In this document: in pieces, positions 6,273 to 7,577 of the stretch | Position numbering within the stretch: the first letter of the stretch is position 1 | How the letters are laid out: the number at the start of each line of letters is the position of its first letter | From: CAZQNF01 sp964403325 | Lineage (GTDB): Bacteria; Patescibacteriota; Patescibacteriia; Magasanikbacterales; GWA2-37-8 | Assembly: GCA_964403325.1 (NCBI GenBank) | Contig: CAYOFO010000056.1 | Location: 1 to 7,577, forward strand | Length of the DNA stretch: 7,577 nt | Direction of reading: 5' to 3' | The notes under the pieces: model-generated | What the model was told of the DNA's origin: nothing | The model's input: the letters and a program-made list of their open reading frames with translations, nothing else | Databases searched by the model: none | Made by a program: the position numbers and the translations under genes

Positions 6273-7102
6273 AAAAATAAACAGGAAATAAAATTGATAA
6301 TAACACGCCCAAGAATTCTCGGATAGCCCGGTTTCACTTTATGTTTAAAGACGACAAACGGATCTTTTACAATTTGACGAGCCGTATAATCATACATATC
6401 GCCAGCCGTCATAATCGCAGTGCGATAGCGCTTCGGAATAAACTTAAACCCATCTTCGCCTGATTTTTTCCAAGAAAAATATAACGCTACTTGATCACGC
6501 ATAAACTGCCTAAACGCTTCCGGCTGAGCACTCGCCGCTTCATAACTCATTTCTTTTAACCCATACTTTTGCAAAAATTCTTCTGGAAAATAACTGCGTT
6601 TCAGCGCCATATCTTCAGCCACGTCACGGATAAAATTAATATACTGAAACGCGAATCCGAGCATTTTAGCCGCCTCAAAACTTGCTTTCGGCAAATCCAG
6701 AATACGCGCCATAATGAGCCCAATCACGCCAGCCGAGCCGTAAATGTATTCTTTTGTATCTTCCAAATAACTATACTTTCGACCGTTTACATCCATCTCC
6801 ATAGCTGCAAAAAAACTTTCTACCCAAGACAATGGAATATTTTTTCGCCTAACCAGTTCAACAAAACTATCAATAATAACATTATCAATTTTTTCCCCTA
6901 CAAGAGCGCGTTTATACTTATTTTTAAAGTCAAAATATGCGTCCGTTTGGCTGGGAATAGTATCCACCAAATCATCAGCTACACGTACAAAACCGTAAAA
7001 AGCAAATACATCGTCTCGTACTTTACGTGGAAAAAACAAACTGCTCGTAAAAAATGTTTTGCTACCCCGTTTAAAAGTTTGGTAGACCAGATTATCGATC
7101 AT
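6269..7102 (-). CDS. crtB: Phytoene synthase
   Basis: Head-to-head condensation of two GGPP molecules to 15-cis-phytoene, the first committed carotenoid step, at the membrane surface. The 277-residue protein is of squalene/phytoene synthase type and near the family's lower usual length. Visible motifs are the N-terminal GSKTFFTSSLFFP (13-25), the first Asp motif VADDLVD (41-47), YGSAGVIGLIM (121-131), and the second Asp motif N156-F-I-R159-D160-V-A-E-D164 followed by RSYFP (169-173). The absence of squalene synthase hallmarks and the flanking crtI and crtE support phytoene rather than squalene. The start ATG lies 11 bp inside the end of crtI, and the stop overlaps the crtE start (ATGA). A weak GAAGAAG stretch lies upstream but too far from the start to be a convincing Shine-Dalgarno. 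Confidence 0.96.
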   Translation of the reverse strand: MIDNLVYQTFKRGSKTFFTSSLFFPRKVRDDVFAFYGFVRVADDLVDTIPSQTDAYFDFKNKYKRALVGEKIDNVIIDSFVELVRRKNIPLSWVESFFAAMEMDVNGRKYSYLEDTKEYIYGSAGVIGLIMARILDLPKASFEAAKMLGFAFQYINFIRDVAEDMALKRSYFPEEFLQKYGLKEMSYEAASAQPEAFRQFMRDQVALYFSWKKSGEDGFKFIPKRYRTAIMTAGDMYDYTARQIVKDPFVVFKHKVKPGYPRILGRVIINFISCLFL

Positions 7103-7577
7103 ACTGTTTTTTCACTTCTTCACACACAATTTGAGAGGAGATCAGTGTCATCGGCATACCAATCCCCGGATGCGTATATTGCCCGGTATAAAATAAATTT
7201 TTAACCTTTTTACTATGGCGGCTTGGCCGGAAAAACGCGGTTTGCATTAAGGTATGACTCAGCCCAAGCGCTGTTCCTTTAAACGCATGATAATCATTCG
7301 CGAAATCCCGCTGACTATAAATTCTTTGTACGACGATTGACGAACGAATATTCTCCCCGAGCAAATCTTCCAGGTGGACCAATATTTTTTCACTGTACTG
7401 TTGTCTTATTTCGTCACTATCTTCTAGCCCGGCAGCGAGCGGAACAAGAATAAATAAATTTTCCGAACCTGCCGGCGCGACACTCGGATCTGTTTGCGAG
7501 GGGCAGCACACATAATACGAAGGAAATTCCGGCCACTCTGGACGCTCAAAAATACTGTCAAAATGCCGCTGCCAATC
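7092..7577 (-). CDS. crtI: Phytoene desaturase CrtI, C-terminal part (cut by window edge)
   Basis: FAD-dependent desaturase that turns phytoene into more unsaturated carotenes, usually lycopene. Only the last 161 residues are in the window; the open frame runs back through 22 codons before an internal GTG (7511) to the edge, so this GTG is not the start. The visible part has DWQRHFDSIFERPEWP (1-16), SQTDPSVAPAGSENLFILVP (27-46), the YSQRDFANDYHAFKG segment (87-101), GLSHTLMQTAFFRPS (105-119) and the C-terminal FAD-binding block NLFYTGQYTHPGIGMPM (127-143). Together these are typical of bacterial CrtI. The segment SQTDPSVAPAGSEN separates it from amine-oxidase relatives. It is the upstream gene of the operon in this window and overlaps crtB by 11 bp. 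The promoter and the Rossmann GxGxxG are beyond the edge. Confidence 0.95.
   Translation of the reverse strand, partial: DWQRHFDSIFERPEWPEFPSYYVCCPSQTDPSVAPAGSENLFILVPLAAGLEDSDEIRQQYSEKILVHLEDLLGENIRSSIVVQRIYSQRDFANDYHAFKGTALGLSHTLMQTAFFRPSRHSKKVKNLFYTGQYTHPGIGMPMTLISSQIVCEEVKKQYDR

Noticed and set aside
5220..7102. Alternative genetic code (TGA read as Gly or Trp)
   Set aside because: ligA, crtB and crtE end properly at TGA, at their expected C-termini, and conserved Trp positions use TGG.
6569..7204. Long plus-strand open frame of 211 codons opposite crtB and the end of crtI
   Set aside because: It is antisense to two genes with clear catalytic motifs, its translation has no recognisable domain and is rich in F, K, H, I and S, and it is best explained as a shadow of codon bias on the other strand.
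1..7577. CRISPR array, insertion sequence or defence system
   Set aside because: No direct repeats with spacers, transposase or terminal inverted repeats were seen; all the confidently called genes have housekeeping, pilus or carotenoid assignments.

Overview
The window reads as a compact chromosomal piece of a small-genome bacterium, most likely a member of the Patescibacteria (Candidate Phyla Radiation, Parcubacteria-like). This placement is an inference from recalled family features: the Cys-loop type IV pilin with a 'VPADP' segment, the 'PQWSFNDAF' variant in the LigA adenylation domain, and very tight gene packing. It is not a database result. TGA serves as an ordinary stop (ligA, crtB and crtE all end in TGA), which argues against the recoded Gracilibacteria/Absconditabacteria. 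All confidently called genes are on the minus strand, so transcription runs from high to low coordinates.

Right part (7577 to 4375): a four-gene carotenoid operon in the order crtI (C-terminal part only, cut by the window edge), crtB, crtE, then a UbiA-family prenyltransferase of lycopene-elongase type. The junctions overlap by 11, 4 and 4 bp, so the genes are almost certainly co-transcribed and translationally coupled. CrtE would make geranylgeranyl diphosphate, CrtB would join two of these into phytoene, and CrtI would desaturate phytoene towards lycopene. The UbiA enzyme could add C5 units to give acyclic C45/C50 carotenoids. No cyclase is visible, and the operon promoter lies outside the window. 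The operon ends at a hairpin with a T7 tract (4318-4361).

Middle part (4310 to 2231): an extended -10 promoter sits directly on the tail of that terminator. It would drive pilM (actin-like inner-membrane pilus assembly protein), a single-domain response-regulator-like protein that has lost its phosphoacceptor aspartate, and a type IV prepilin. pilN and pilO do not follow pilM here. A strong hairpin (2231-2256) closes this unit.

Left part (2213 to 1): ligA, a complete 675-residue NAD-dependent DNA ligase, followed by a weak terminator-like hairpin. The first 71 bases may hold the last codons of a convergent plus-strand gene. Bases 72-146 show nothing I can support.

Two features run through the window. 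None of the seven visible translation starts has a clear Shine-Dalgarno sequence. Both operon boundaries fold a terminator and the next candidate promoter into a few dozen bases.
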